From Streptomyces sp. NBC_00654 (GTDB taxonomy: Bacteria > Actinomycetota > Actinomycetes > Streptomycetales > Streptomycetaceae): a stretch of DNA of 64,000 nt. Positions within the stretch are counted from its first letter, which is position 1. Every line of letters begins with the position of its first letter. The stretch spans positions 4,216,001 to 4,280,000 of the forward strand of contig NZ_JAPEOB010000001.1 of NCBI RefSeq assembly GCF_026341775.1. Reading direction: 5' to 3'. Positions 36,229 through 45,499 of this stretch are shown here, piece after piece. The position numbers and the translations under genes were made by a program. The notes under the pieces were generated by a model, which saw only the letters and a program-made list of their open reading frames with translations, was not told where the DNA came from and did not search any database.

Positions 36229-36510
36229 CTCGCGCTCGGGGGAGCGGCGTGCGAGCAGCGAGAGGAGTCGGCGGCGGCGAGGGATGGGGGCACGGTTCCT
36301 CCTTGAGGGGCCTCGTACAGCCAAGTCGGTGAAACGCGTGGGATCCGCGAATTCGTGCGTACTACGTCCTGCTGAAATGCCGAAATGCTGGAATCCGGGC
36401 TTGATGCGCACTGGCGGATCGGTTGGGGATACGTAATTCGCTCCGGATGGCACTGTGCGTCGTCGAAGGGCTGGTGTGCTCCACGGCCGACGCATTCATG
36501 GGCCCCCCCG

Positions 36511-36696
36511 TCAGACGGACGGTGAGTGCCGGTGGGAGGTTCTGTAGTGGATCAAATAGGCACACTGTTTTTCGTCGAGTGAAGGTTTGTCCTCGCTCTC
36601 GACTGCCTCGCTGATGCTGTTCTCGATCGAGAAGCGGTAGGCCCACTTCTCGAAGGTGGGAGGGCAGTACTGGAGAGCCTTCATCTGCTCGTCCAA
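36511..36696 (-). CDS. small unrecognised protein
   Basis: A 61-residue frame (MDEQMKALQYCPPTFEKWAY, then SIENSISEAVESEDKPSLD, ending SHRHSPSV). The frame is open upstream for another 20 or so residues (EFNGNSDIDDLDEQ), so it may be the end of a larger gene that was cut by the IS630 fragment at 36,755. No family is recognised. Confidence 0.35.
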   Translation of the reverse strand: MDEQMKALQYCPPTFEKWAYRFSIENSISEAVESEDKPSLDEKQCAYLIHYRTSHRHSPSV

Positions 36697-36754
36697 GTCG
36701 TCGATGTCACTGTTGCCGTTGAACTCGCCGCCGCTGTCGTGGGCTTCGTACTCG

Positions 36755-36880
36755 TGACTACCATGACCCGCTGATCGCTGCCCACCAGCAGTTCGGCGGC
36801 TCGATCGTGCTGGTCTGGGACAGCCTCAACGTCCACAAGGCCGCCGGGCTGCGGGAGTTCGCCGCATCCCGGGACTGACT
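36755..36880 (+). pseudogene. IS630-type DDE domain fragment with a stop
   Basis: HQQFGGSIVLVWDSLNVHKA and LREFAASRD are the strand with the second catalytic Asp and the helix after it. A TGA replaces the usual Trp after SRD; the LTI that would follow is still visible. Only about 45 residues remain. Confidence 0.65.
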
Positions 36881-36919
36881 GACCATCAGCCCTGCCTGAT
36901 CAGCTGCACGACCCCATGC

Positions 36920-37233
36920 GTTCAACCGCAGTACTTTGACGCTTCGGCGTACGGCATCGCGTGGGGACGGGCGCGTGAGGCGGTGCTCACCCCGACGAGC
37001 ACGCCCTTGAGCTGGTGAAGCGCCCATACGACCTGCGACACGCGGGAACCTCGTTCTGGCTTTCCTCGGGTGTCGACCCTGCGGAGTGCGTGCGCCGGGC
37101 CGGACGGAGCGTCCAGGTGCTCTATCGCTACTACGCCGAACTCCTGGCCGAGGCGCGGAATCATGCCAAGACCTTGACAGAGGAGTCGATGCGGCGATGG
37201 GAAGGGCAGGACGGCACCGCATGGAACACATGA
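36920..37233 (+). pseudogene. tyrosine recombinase C-terminal fragment
   Basis: The end of a phage-type integrase: YGIAWGRAREAVLTP, a one-base break near 36,995, then KRPYDLRHAGTSFWLSSGVD (HxxR box LRHAG), ARRAG-like RRAGRSVQVLYRYYAELL (Tyr nucleophile) and the closing ESMRRWEGQDGTAWNT. N-terminal and Arg-I parts are absent. Confidence 0.65.
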
Positions 37234-37395
37234 GCCTGGCCTTGGCCCGGAAATGCCCGGGAACAGCTGGTCGGAGGTGGGACGGGAGCGGGAGATACAC
37301 TGAGAATTACCTCGCATCTCGCTCCATGGCCTGGATGCGCGAAACGAAGGGCGCCTGGCAGGTAAAACACTTGCTCAGGCGCCCTTTGCCTGCGG

Positions 37396-38919
37396 CTAGA
37401 AGAAGCCCAGCTTCTTCGGCGAGTACGACACGAGGAGATTCTTCGTCTGCTGATAGTGCTCCAGCATCATCTTGTGGTTCTCCCTGCCGATGCCCGACTG
37501 CTTGTATCCGCCGAACGCGGCATGTGCCGGATACGCGTGGTAGCAATTCGTCCAGACCCGGCCAGCCTTGATGGCGCGGCCCGCCCGGTAGGCGGTGTTG
37601 ACGTCACGGGTCCACACGCCCGCGCCGAGGCCGTAGAGCGTGTCATTGGCCGTGGCGATCGCGTCGTCGAAGTCGGTGAAGGACGTCACCGCGACGACCG
37701 GGCCGAAGATCTCCTCCTGGAACACCCGCATCCGGTTGTCACCCTCGAAGACCGTCGGCTGGACGTAGTAGCCGCCCTCCAGCTCACCGCCGTGCTCGAT
37801 ACGCTGACCACCGGTCAGGATCTTCGCGCCCTCCTGCTGACCGATGTCCAGGTACGACAGGATCTTCTGCAACTGGTCGTTGGAGGCCTGGGCGCCGATC
37901 ATGGTGTCGGTGTCCAGAGGGTGCCCCGGCACGATCTGTTCGGTCCGGGCGATGCCGGCTTCCAGGAACTCGTTGTAGTGCCCGCGCTGGATCAGCGCGC
38001 GCGACGGACAGGTGCACACCTCACCCTGGTTGAGGGCGAACATGGTGAACCCTTCCAGGGCCTTGTCCAGGAAGTCGTCGCTCGACGAGGACACGTCGTC
38101 GAAGAAGATGTTCGGTGACTTGCCGCCCAGCTCCAGAGTCACCGGCTTGATGTTTTCGGAGGCGTACTGCATGATCAGCCGCCCCGTCGTGGTCTCACCG
38201 GTGAACGCGATCTTCGCGACACGGGGGCTCGACGCGAGGGGCTTGCCGGCCTCCGCGCCGAAGCCGTTGACGATGTTGACGACGCCCGGCGGGAGCAGGT
38301 CGGCCACCAGTGTGAGCCAGAAGTGGATGGACGCCGGGGTCTGTTCGGCCGGCTTGAGCACGACCGCGTTGCCGGCGGCGAGTGCCGGGGCGAGCTTCCA
38401 GGTAGCCATCAGGATGGGGAAGTTCCACGGAATGATCTGTGCGACCACGCCCAGCGGCTCGTGGAAGTGGTACGCGACGGTGTCGTCGTCGAGCTCGCTG
38501 AGCGAGCCCTCCTGGGCGCGCAGCGCACCCGCGAAGTACCGGAAGTGGTCGATGGCCAACGGGATGTCGGCGGCCAGCGTCTCGCGTACCGGCTTGCCGT
38601 TCTCCCAGCTCTCGGCGACCGCGAGCTCCTCCAGATGGGCCTCCATCCGGTCGGCGATCCGGTTCAGGACCAAGGCGCGGTCGCCCGCGGAGGTCGCCCC
38701 CCAGCCGGGTGCCGCGGCGTGCGCCGCGTCCAGGGCCAGCTCGACGTCCTCAGCGGTACCACGGGCGATCTCGGTGAACGGGCGGCCGTTGACGGGGCTC
38801 GGGTTCTCGAAGTACTGGCCCCGGGTCGGCGGGACGTACGCGCCGCCGATCCAGTGGTCGTAGCGCGACTCGTACGAGACGATGGCGCCCTCGGTGCCCG
38901 GCGCAGCGTAACGGGTCAT
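37396..38919 (-). CDS. NAD+-dependent aldehyde dehydrogenase (ExaC/AldB-like)
   Basis: A 507-residue ALDH, the usual length for the ExaC/acetaldehyde group. Motifs: [33 protein letters not shown] (cofactor turn), [12 protein letters not shown] with the general-base region, and [14 protein letters not shown] with the catalytic cysteine in EVCTCPS. It ends in [15 protein letters not shown], typical for this clade. The ATG at 38,919 has GGAGG 8 bases upstream. It oxidises acetaldehyde or similar aldehydes to acids with NAD+. The divergent-purpose GAF/OmpR-like activator gene just upstream on the same strand (39,111-40,397) is the probable regulator, as in AcoR/aldehyde dehydrogenase pairs. Confidence 0.93.
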   Translation of the reverse strand: MTRYAAPGTEGAIVSYESRYDHWIGGAYVPPTRGQYFENPSPVNGRPFTEIARGTAEDVELALDAAHAAAPGWGATSAGDRALVLNRIADRMEAHLEELAVAESWENGKPVRETLAADIPLAIDHFRYFAGALRAQEGSLSELDDDTVAYHFHEPLGVVAQIIPWNFPILMATWKLAPALAAGNAVVLKPAEQTPASIHFWLTLVADLLPPGVVNIVNGFGAEAGKPLASSPRVAKIAFTGETTTGRLIMQYASENIKPVTLELGGKSPNIFFDDVSSSSDDFLDKALEGFTMFALNQGEVCTCPSRALIQRGHYNEFLEAGIARTEQIVPGHPLDTDTMIGAQASNDQLQKILSYLDIGQQEGAKILTGGQRIEHGGELEGGYYVQPTVFEGDNRMRVFQEEIFGPVVAVTSFTDFDDAIATANDTLYGLGAGVWTRDVNTAYRAGRAIKAGRVWTNCYHAYPAHAAFGGYKQSGIGRENHKMMLEHYQQTKNLLVSYSPKKLGFF

Positions 38920-39110
38920 CTCTGTGGCCTCCCGGATCCGGTGCCGCCCGCCGTTGGACGGCCCTCGGCGCGAGGCTAGGGAACGTGACGTTGCAAGGTC
39001 GTTGCATCCCGCTCCCGCAAGCGACGGGCGCCTCGCACCCACCGGGGGCGGGCACCCCACGGCTGCCGGAGGCGGGCACCCCCGTGCCCGGGGGGAGACG
39101 ATCTCGCCCG

Positions 39111-40397
39111 TCACCCGCCCTGTTCCGTGTCGAGACTGCGCACCCTGGCCAGCAGCGGGGCCCGCCGTTCGGCCGGCACCGCCCCGGCGAGGGCCCGCCA
39201 CACCGGCAGGTCCTCCTCGCCCCACGGGCTGTACGCCCAGTCGGCGAGCAGGCCCGGATCGCCCCGGGCGATCAGCGCCGCCCGCAACTGGTCGGCGAGC
39301 CGCCGGCGCAGCCGGACCACGGCGGGGGACTGCGAACCCGGCAGCAGCGGTCCCGCGTACGCATCCAGCGCGGCGGCCACCGCCCCGGAACCCAGCAGCC
39401 GCGCCACCGTGTCGAAATCGGCGTCCACCGGGGCGGCGATCCGGTACGGCCGGGAGCGCAGCAGACCGGGCCCCAGCAGCCTCCGCAGCCGGGAGAGTTC
39501 GGCCCGCAGGGTCACCGGAGTCACCGACTCGTCCTCGTACAGCTCGACCAGCAGTTCGTCGCCCCCGACGCCTTCGGGATGGCGGGCCAGTGCCACCAGG
39601 ATCTCGCTGTGACGCCTGCTGAGACGGATCCTCCGGCCCTGGGCTACGAGCACGGCCTCGTCCCGTCCCAGTGCCCCGAGCCGCACGGACTCGCCGGCCG
39701 GCGGCGGTGCCAGAAGGGCCAGCTGCGACTCGGCCGCACGCGCCACGGCCTGGACGAACGCCAGGCTGTGAGGGTGTGCCAGCCGGTCCCCGCCCGTGAT
39801 GTCCACGGCGCCCAGTACACGCCCGGTCCTCGGGTCGTGCAGCGGGGCCGCGGCACACGTCCACTGCTGCACCGGCCGCAGAAAGTGCTCGGCGCCGAAG
39901 ACCTGGACCGGCCGGTCCAGCGCGATGGCGGTTCCCGGCGCGTTCGTCCCCGCCACGGACTCCGCCCACCGGGCGCCCTCCGCGAAGTTCATCAGCCCGG
40001 CGCGCCGTCGGGTCGCCGCGTGGCCCTCGACCCACAGCAGCCTGCCGTGCGAGTCGCAGACCGCGAGCAGGTGCTCCCCGTCCGTCGCGTACGTGCTCAT
40101 CAGCTCGCGGATCACCGGCATGGCACGGGCCAGTGGGTGGGCCTCGCGATAGGGAATCAGCTCCTCGGCGCCGAGTTCCATCAGGGCCGCCCCGTCCGGG
40201 CTGACCCTGGCCCGCGCCGAGCGGCGCCATGATTCGGCCACCACGGAACGTACCGGCCGCTCCAGCCTGTCTGCCGAGGTGAACGCCTCGTGCGCACGGT
40301 GCAGTTCGCCGAGCCGTTCGCCGGGATCCGCGTCGGGTGCCAGGGCCACCCAGGGGTCCGTCAACTCACCCTCCCGTCCATGGGTGTCGCGCCCCAT
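39111..40397 (-). CDS. GAF-domain transcriptional regulator (AcoR-like N-terminus, winged-helix C-terminus)
   Basis: A 428-residue protein. Residues up to about 250 carry the AcoR-type region, with [19 protein letters not shown], a GAF fold ([56 protein letters not shown]). The AAA domain of true AcoR is missing. Instead a C-terminal winged helix of the OmpR/BTAD type follows ([33 protein letters not shown]). The start at ATG 40,397 fits family members; an earlier in-frame start is possible. It probably senses a small metabolite and controls the adjacent aldehyde dehydrogenase. Confidence 0.87.
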   Translation of the reverse strand: MGRDTHGREGELTDPWVALAPDADPGERLGELHRAHEAFTSADRLERPVRSVVAESWRRSARARVSPDGAALMELGAEELIPYREAHPLARAMPVIRELMSTYATDGEHLLAVCDSHGRLLWVEGHAATRRRAGLMNFAEGARWAESVAGTNAPGTAIALDRPVQVFGAEHFLRPVQQWTCAAAPLHDPRTGRVLGAVDITGGDRLAHPHSLAFVQAVARAAESQLALLAPPPAGESVRLGALGRDEAVLVAQGRRIRLSRRHSEILVALARHPEGVGGDELLVELYEDESVTPVTLRAELSRLRRLLGPGLLRSRPYRIAAPVDADFDTVARLLGSGAVAAALDAYAGPLLPGSQSPAVVRLRRRLADQLRAALIARGDPGLLADWAYSPWGEEDLPVWRALAGAVPAERRAPLLARVRSLDTEQGG

Positions 40398-40499
40398 CGT
40401 TACCCCGGTCCGCCGCCGTGACAACCTCGGCGCGGAGAGTGATTGTCCCGGTCAGCCGGACAGGTGGGCCGAGAAAGGGAAGGCTGTGGGGCAGGTGGG

Positions 40500-41081
40500 T
40501 CAGGTGAGATTCACGAGGCGGATGTAGCGGACCCAGTCCCAGTGGGCGCCGGGATCCGTGTGGTCGCTGCCCGGGACCTGGTGGTGGCCGATGATGTGGG
40601 CCCGGTCCTTCGGGATGCCGTGGCGGTCGCAGATGTCCGCGGTGAGCTTCGCCGACCGCTCGTACATCGCGTCGGTGAAGTAGGCGGGCTGGTCGACCCA
40701 GCCCTCGTGCTCGATGCCGACGCTGCGGGTGTTGTAGTCCCAGTTCCCCGCGTGCCAGCCGATGTCCCGCTCCCGTACGCACTGGGCCACGTACCCGTCG
40801 CCCGAACGCACCACGTAGTGGGCGGAGACCTGCTTGGCCGGGTTCTGGAAGATGCCGATCGTCTCGTTGAACGTCTCCTGCGTGACATGGATGACGACGA
40901 AGTCGACCGGATATGCCGAAGGCCGTGTCGAGGCGGTGTAGTTGGAGGTGGACGCGGGAGCCCAGTTCGCCGCCGGGTAGTCCGTCTCGGCGGTCGAGGC
41001 GGCGACCGCCCGTACCGAGGCGGGCAGCAACGCCGCCGCGGCGGTGACGGCGGCGCCCTGAAGAATCCTTCTGCGGTGCAT
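40500..41081 (-). CDS. secreted N-acetylmuramoyl-L-alanine amidase (Amidase_2)
   Basis: A 193-residue precursor. The N-terminus has a twin-arginine-type start, MHRRRILQGAAVTAAAALLP, with cleavage near VRAVA. The amidase_2/PGRP fold follows: VDFVVIHVTQETFNE (zinc His in VIH), SAHYVVRSGDGYVAQCV, GWHAGNWDYNTRSVGIEHEG, and the second zinc ligands in IIGHHQVPGSDHTDPG. It would cut the amide between MurNAc and the stem peptide in the wall. AGGAG lies before the ATG at 41,081. It reads as a single gene with no operon partner. Confidence 0.93.
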   Translation of the reverse strand: MHRRRILQGAAVTAAAALLPASVRAVAASTAETDYPAANWAPASTSNYTASTRPSAYPVDFVVIHVTQETFNETIGIFQNPAKQVSAHYVVRSGDGYVAQCVRERDIGWHAGNWDYNTRSVGIEHEGWVDQPAYFTDAMYERSAKLTADICDRHGIPKDRAHIIGHHQVPGSDHTDPGAHWDWVRYIRLVNLT

Positions 41082-41118
41082 CGGCACTCCTGGGGGAGGA
41101 CGGGACGGTGACACAGGA

Positions 41119-42135
41119 TCAGGACCGTGGCAACACCGAGGCTGTCTCCCGGAGATGACGATGGAGACCGCGATTCGGTTCCCCGGTGGGCAGCCATTCC
41201 TTGCGGATCTTGGCCACGCAGGTGTAGTTGGTGTCGCAGACGTTGGCCAGCGGCGCCTCACCGGCCTGGCTGACCAGTTGGTAGGCGTCGAGTTCGGAGA
41301 GACCGTAGTCGCGGACCAGCCATCGTACGAGGTCCAACTGGGAGATCCGGAAAGCGTCTTCGAGCGGCCGGGCGGAGCCGGTGGACATCAGATGGGTGTC
41401 GGACTCGATCCGCGGCCACGGGGTGGCGACACCCTTCAGCAGTTCGACCAGTACCACGGTGTTCATCGCGCACTCCACGGCGACGCCGCAGGTCTCGCCC
41501 TCTCCCTGGCGGGCGTGCCCGTCGCCCAGACTGAGCAGCGCGCCCTCGACGTTGACGCCCAGATAGCAGGTCACCCCGGCCCGCATCTCCGGCGTGTCCA
41601 TGTTGCCGCCGTGCGCGTCCGGCACCAGGGCGGAGCGGACCTCCAGGTTGGCCGGGGCGACACCGACCGTGCCGTGCATGGGGTCCATCGGCAGCTCCAC
41701 CTGGATGTCGCTGTCCCTGGCGTTGAACAGGCAGGTCCGCCGGGCCCGGTCCAACTGCCACATCCACACCACCTCGGGCAGCGGGGCCTGGAGCGAGGCC
41801 GTGGTGTGTGTGGAGGTCAGCGCCCCGAACAACGGCACGGTCGTCGACGCGGCCCAGTCCCTGGCCGGCTCGATCGACACGAAGTGCACCGCCACGGTGT
41901 CGCCCGGCTCGGCCCCCACCACGTGGAAGGGGCCCGTCTGCGGATTGAGGAACGGGAACTCGCACACCTGCGACACCAGGTCCCTCTCGGAACGCACCCG
42001 CCCCGCGAAGCAGTCTTCGGTATACAGGTCGAGGAAGGTGCCCGGTTCGATCCGTGCCACCGGAGCGGCGCCGCCGAACGTCCAGGCGTATTCGCCCTCG
42101 CGCGGTCGTACGGTCAGGATCCTGGGGTCACTCAT
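41119..42135 (-). CDS. acetamidase/formamidase family protein
   Basis: A 338-residue FmdA/AmdA-family protein: GTFLDLYTEDCFAGRV, GPFHVVGAEPGDTVAVHF, GTVGVAPANLEVRSALVPDAHGGNMDT in outline with the metal-site His and Asp, YLGVNVEGALLSLGDGHARQGEGE, and DAYQLVSQAGEAPLANVCD near the end. It hydrolyses formamide, acetamide or a related small amide to ammonia and acid. The ATG at 42,135 fits the domain start, with AGGAG 11 bases before. It is separated by 37 bases from the downstream amidase gene, so they may share a transcript. Confidence 0.9.
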   Translation of the reverse strand: MSDPRILTVRPREGEYAWTFGGAAPVARIEPGTFLDLYTEDCFAGRVRSERDLVSQVCEFPFLNPQTGPFHVVGAEPGDTVAVHFVSIEPARDWAASTTVPLFGALTSTHTTASLQAPLPEVVWMWQLDRARRTCLFNARDSDIQVELPMDPMHGTVGVAPANLEVRSALVPDAHGGNMDTPEMRAGVTCYLGVNVEGALLSLGDGHARQGEGETCGVAVECAMNTVVLVELLKGVATPWPRIESDTHLMSTGSARPLEDAFRISQLDLVRWLVRDYGLSELDAYQLVSQAGEAPLANVCDTNYTCVAKIRKEWLPTGEPNRGLHRHLRETASVLPRS

Positions 42136-42310
42136 CGCTGTGCCGCTCCTGTCTCGGGCTCGGGAGTGGGTTCGGTCCCGGGCGGACGCGAGGAGCACGC
42201 CGTGCGTTGTCCGATGTACGGCCGAGCGTCCGGCGGGGAGGGGCCTACCGTACGGCCGCTGCGCAGGTGACGGAAGACGGCGCGCGTGGGCAGGAGGGGG
42301 GCGGGCGGCA

Positions 42311-42382
42311 GCGCGGCGATCGCCGGGCACAACCTTCAGTGGGCGTACGCCTGCTGAGAGCTGGGCCCGGCGATCGCCGCGC
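42311..42382. repeat. perfect 18-bp inverted repeat, each arm centred on GCGATCGC
   Basis: The arms 42,311-42,328 and 42,365-42,382 are exact reverse complements 36 bases apart. Each arm also contains the self-complementary ten-mer GGCGATCGCC. Confidence 0.9.
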
Positions 42383-42394
42383 GTGCTGAGCGAT

Positions 42395-42410
42395 CCGGCC
42401 GTTCGGCCGG
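42395..42410 (-). terminator. CCGGCCG-TT-CGGCCGG hairpin after the phytase-like gene
   Basis: A 7-bp perfect stem with a two-base centre, 26 bases past the stop of the minus-strand esterase-like gene. With the larger repeat just beyond, it probably ends transcription. Confidence 0.55.
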
Positions 42411-42435
42411 TCAGCTGTATGAGTGGTTCAGCCGT

Positions 42436-43797
42436 TCAGTCGTTCAGCGGGCGAGGCAGCTTGAGGGACGTCACCGATGTCTCGATGCCGCTGTCGACCA
42501 GCCGTCCGTTCGTGTCGAAGGCGTCGGCGCCGTCCGTCATCCCGAAGTCGTTGTCGTTGATGAGCGCGAGCGTGCTCCGGCCCGTGACCGCGACACCTTC
42601 GATCTTGCCGGGGATGCCCGGGACCGTACCGAGATCGATGACCAGGCGCTTGCGCAGCACCCGCACCCCGGCCGCCGCGGGGTCCGTCAGTTCCTCGTAC
42701 GAGGGTGAGGTCTTCGGGTCGTCCCAGGACGAACCCAGGATGCCGGAGCCGCGGGGGAGTGTCACCCGGTGCAGCCGGGCCGCCTTGTCGGTGCGCTCCT
42801 CGACCAGCAGTGTGTCCCGGTTCAGGGCGACGACCGAGGAGATCTTGAGCTCGGAGGTGTCGTCCTCGCTCGGGTCGACGACCTCGACCGGGTCGAAGCG
42901 GTAGGCGTATTCGGCGGTCACCGCGTGCTTCTTCGTCGAGAAGCGCAGCAGCCGGACATTGCGCGAGGCCTCGCCCGCGTCCTCGTCGGGCAGCGAGAGC
43001 GGGCTCTGCACCGCCATCACCAGATCCCCGCCGGGCAGCAGGGCCAGTCCCTCGAAACCCCGGTTGATCTTGCGGTGCAGCAGCACTCCGGGAAGCGCCT
43101 CGACCACCGGGTAGTCGGCGCCCCTCAGCCGCAGGCCCTCGGGTACGTAGCGGGCCAGCACACGGCCGCGCGAGGAGACATGGACGAGCGAGGGGCCGTA
43201 CTCGTCCACCAGCCAGAACGAGCCGTCCGCCGCACGGACGACGCCCTCGGTGTCGAGACCGTTCGGGTTGTACGTCAGCGGCGTCGTCGCGTCGTACGTG
43301 TAGGGAGCCTCGTCGCGGCTCCCCTGGTTCGGCAGCCCGGTGACCGGAGCGCCGGACCGGGTAGTGAGCGGGATGGCGCTCAGGACCTCGACCCGCTTGC
43401 CACCGACCCGGATCTTCACGATCGCCGGATCGAACCCCGGCACGGGGAACGTACGACGCTTCTTGCCGTCGACCTTGATCTGGCCGTTCGGCCCGCGGTC
43501 CGTCACCGTCCAGAACTCGCCCTTGCGGCCGGCCGGGTAGATGTCGCTGCCGATGCCGCCGAGCTGCACATCGCGGTCGTCCCGGACCGTGCCGGGCAGC
43601 AGACCGTTGCTGAAGCCGGCGAGCGGGATGTCGCCCAGCACGGCGCTTCCGGTGATCCGCGCGGTCCGGTCGGGACGCTCGTGGTGTCCGTGGCGCTCCT
43701 GCGGACCGGCGGTCGCGGTGGCGGCGACACCGAGAGTGGACAGCAGAGCGAGCGGCAGCCCGACGGCAAGGGTACGACGGACAACACGCGCGGACAT
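42436..43797 (-). CDS. secreted esterase-like activity of phytase family protein (PF13449)
   Basis: A 453-residue exported beta-propeller-like protein. A signal peptide (RRTLAVGLPLALLSTLGVAA, cleavage near TATAG) is followed by blades: GGIGSDIYPAGRKGEFWTVT, PGFDPAIVKIRVGGKRV, GLDTEGVVRAADGSFWLVDE (the GLDxEG block that marks the family), NRGFEGLALLPGGDLVMAVQ and GKIEGVAVTGRSTLALINDND. The start at 43,797 is chosen because the signal peptide begins there. Family members act extracellularly, and their substrate is poorly defined. No other genes are in the same operon. Confidence 0.88.
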   Translation of the reverse strand: MSARVVRRTLAVGLPLALLSTLGVAATATAGPQERHGHHERPDRTARITGSAVLGDIPLAGFSNGLLPGTVRDDRDVQLGGIGSDIYPAGRKGEFWTVTDRGPNGQIKVDGKKRRTFPVPGFDPAIVKIRVGGKRVEVLSAIPLTTRSGAPVTGLPNQGSRDEAPYTYDATTPLTYNPNGLDTEGVVRAADGSFWLVDEYGPSLVHVSSRGRVLARYVPEGLRLRGADYPVVEALPGVLLHRKINRGFEGLALLPGGDLVMAVQSPLSLPDEDAGEASRNVRLLRFSTKKHAVTAEYAYRFDPVEVVDPSEDDTSELKISSVVALNRDTLLVEERTDKAARLHRVTLPRGSGILGSSWDDPKTSPSYEELTDPAAAGVRVLRKRLVIDLGTVPGIPGKIEGVAVTGRSTLALINDNDFGMTDGADAFDTNGRLVDSGIETSVTSLKLPRPLND

Positions 43798-44035
43798 GGG
43801 GCCTCCAGGGGCACAAAGATTCTTCGGCGACGTCAGGTTCTGCCCCCACGCGCAACTCCCGGTGACATCGAGTTGAACGTGGGGGCACCACATGACGAAC
43901 CTGGCCCTGCTTGCCGCCGGACCCTTGTACGTCTGCTGGACCCGTGTACGTCCACCGGACCCCGTGTACGTCCGCCGGGGCGGTGCACGTCCGCCATGCG
44001 CGGCGGGGCGGTGCACGAAGGAGTGTGCCCCCGCG

Positions 44036-45499
44036 TCAGGCGTCGGCCCGGGAGGCGGCCAGGGCTCCCGCCGGGTCGTCGTCGGCCGGACCGGCCGGAA
44101 TCCAGCGGCCCCGGTCCTTGCGGTACGGCCACCAGCGTCCGTCCCGCCCGTACCGGAGCTGGACGTCCGCGCCCGTCACCGTCCAGCGGGCCCGCCCGGC
44201 CCGCAGCTGTGGCCGTTCGCCTTCCTCCCAGGCTCCGGCGAGCTGCGCCTGAGCCCGTGCCAGGGACTCCGGGTCCGGGTCCCACTCGTCCTCCAGCACC
44301 GCGAGCGCGGCGCTCCCGCCGTACCGCCAGGCACGCACGGCGGCGTCCAGCTCCGCCCGTCGGCGTCCGGAGCCCGTCGCGAGCCGGGTGGCGATCCACG
44401 ACTCGGGCGCGGTCTCGGCGGCCAGTCGTACGGCGTCCTGGTCCGGCGTCAGCTCAACGGGCAGTGGCTGGTGTTCGTGCCCCGGCGCCAGGGCGTCCAG
44501 CAGCATCCGGTGGGCTCGTGCGGCGCTGTCCGTCGCCAGCAGCTCCAGAGCCGCCGGATCGAGACCCGGTGCCGGGTCGGTCTCCGTGTCCAGGGAAGGC
44601 GGAAGGCCCGGTTCCGCGGGGACCGGCGGGGGCTCCGGGAGCGGCGGGACTATGCCGCCCGCCGCGTAGGCCTCCTCGGCAGACACACCCCGGCGTGCTC
44701 CGATGCCACCCCGGTCCGCGGTGTCCGGCGGCTCGCCGCGCGCATCCCGGACCGCGCGTGCGGCACTGCGCACCTGGAGTTCGTCCAGCAACCGCCGCTC
44801 GTCGCGCCCGCGCATCAACAGCAGGACGAACGGATCCTGGTCCAGCAGCCGCGCCACCTGGTAGCACAGGGCACCCGAGTGCGGGCAGTGGTCCCACGCC
44901 TCGCAGCCGCACTCCGGTTCCAGGTCGCCGATGCCCGGCAGCAGGTCCACCCCGGCCGCCGCCGCGTCCTCCACCAGATGCGGGGGCATCTCCCGGTCGA
45001 GCAGCGCCGCGATGTGCCCCGCCCGGTCGACGGCCATGTCCAGGAAGCGGTCCCACTCGTCCCCGCTCAGCTGCTGGAGCAGCACATCGCTGCGGTACGG
45101 CGTCGCGTCCCGGTCCTGGACCACGGCCGTGATCCGCCCCGGCCGTACGGAGACCGCACCGACCTTGCCCTCCCTGGCCAGCCGCCGCCCCTTCTTGAGC
45201 TGCTCACCGTCGAGCGCCGTGTCCTCCAGCGCCTTCAGCCAGGCCTGGCCCCACCAGGACGACGCGAATCCGCGTCCCTGCGCCGGCGGCAGAGCCGCGA
45301 ACGTACGCTCGGGACCGCCACGTCCGTCGGCACCCTGTCCGTATCCGGCCCCAAAGTCGTGCCCGTAGGACTCACCGTAGTCCTGACCGTCGTTGGGCTC
45401 GTCGCCCAGTTCCTCGCCCAGTTCCTCGCTCAGTTCGTTGCTCCGGTCGTCGTCGTAGGCGTCGTTCTCGTACGCGTCGTTTTCGTAGGCGTGGCTCAT
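44036..45499 (-). CDS. SWIM zinc finger protein
   Basis: A 487-residue protein. The first 60 residues are acidic repeats (YENDAYENDAYDDD, then SEELGEELGDEPNDG). The SWIM zinc finger lies at about residues 200-225, with CGCEAWDHCPH (CxCxnCxH) followed by SGALCYQVARLLDQDP. The start ATG overlaps the SNF2 gene stop (ATGA), so both are co-translated. Together they make a two-protein helicase/zinc-finger pair widespread in actinobacteria; the SWIM domain would bind DNA or the helicase. The role is likely in nucleic-acid remodelling or repair. Confidence 0.9.
   Translation of the reverse strand: MSHAYENDAYENDAYDDDRSNELSEELGEELGDEPNDGQDYGESYGHDFGAGYGQGADGRGGPERTFAALPPAQGRGFASSWWGQAWLKALEDTALDGEQLKKGRRLAREGKVGAVSVRPGRITAVVQDRDATPYRSDVLLQQLSGDEWDRFLDMAVDRAGHIAALLDREMPPHLVEDAAAAGVDLLPGIGDLEPECGCEAWDHCPHSGALCYQVARLLDQDPFVLLLMRGRDERRLLDELQVRSAARAVRDARGEPPDTADRGGIGARRGVSAEEAYAAGGIVPPLPEPPPVPAEPGLPPSLDTETDPAPGLDPAALELLATDSAARAHRMLLDALAPGHEHQPLPVELTPDQDAVRLAAETAPESWIATRLATGSGRRRAELDAAVRAWRYGGSAALAVLEDEWDPDPESLARAQAQLAGAWEEGERPQLRAGRARWTVTGADVQLRYGRDGRWWPYRKDRGRWIPAGPADDDPAGALAASRADA

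Larger units (their letters stand above)
42136..42435. other. 300-base intergenic stretch with hairpins
   Basis: Between the esterase-like gene and the acetamidase gene, both on the minus strand. It holds an 18-bp inverted repeat and a 7-bp hairpin annotated separately. No gene is seen. Confidence 0.8.

Noticed and set aside
37396..40230. A 944-codon continuous minus-strand frame joining the aldehyde dehydrogenase to upstream sequence
   Set aside because: The part before 38,919 is antisense-frame noise over the GAF regulator; the aldehyde dehydrogenase has its own ATG, ribosome site and usual length.
42769..45132. A 787-codon open frame on the plus strand
   Set aside because: It lies opposite the phytase-like and SWIM genes, has no known motif and is rich in Pro/Arg/Gly as expected for the antisense of high-GC genes.
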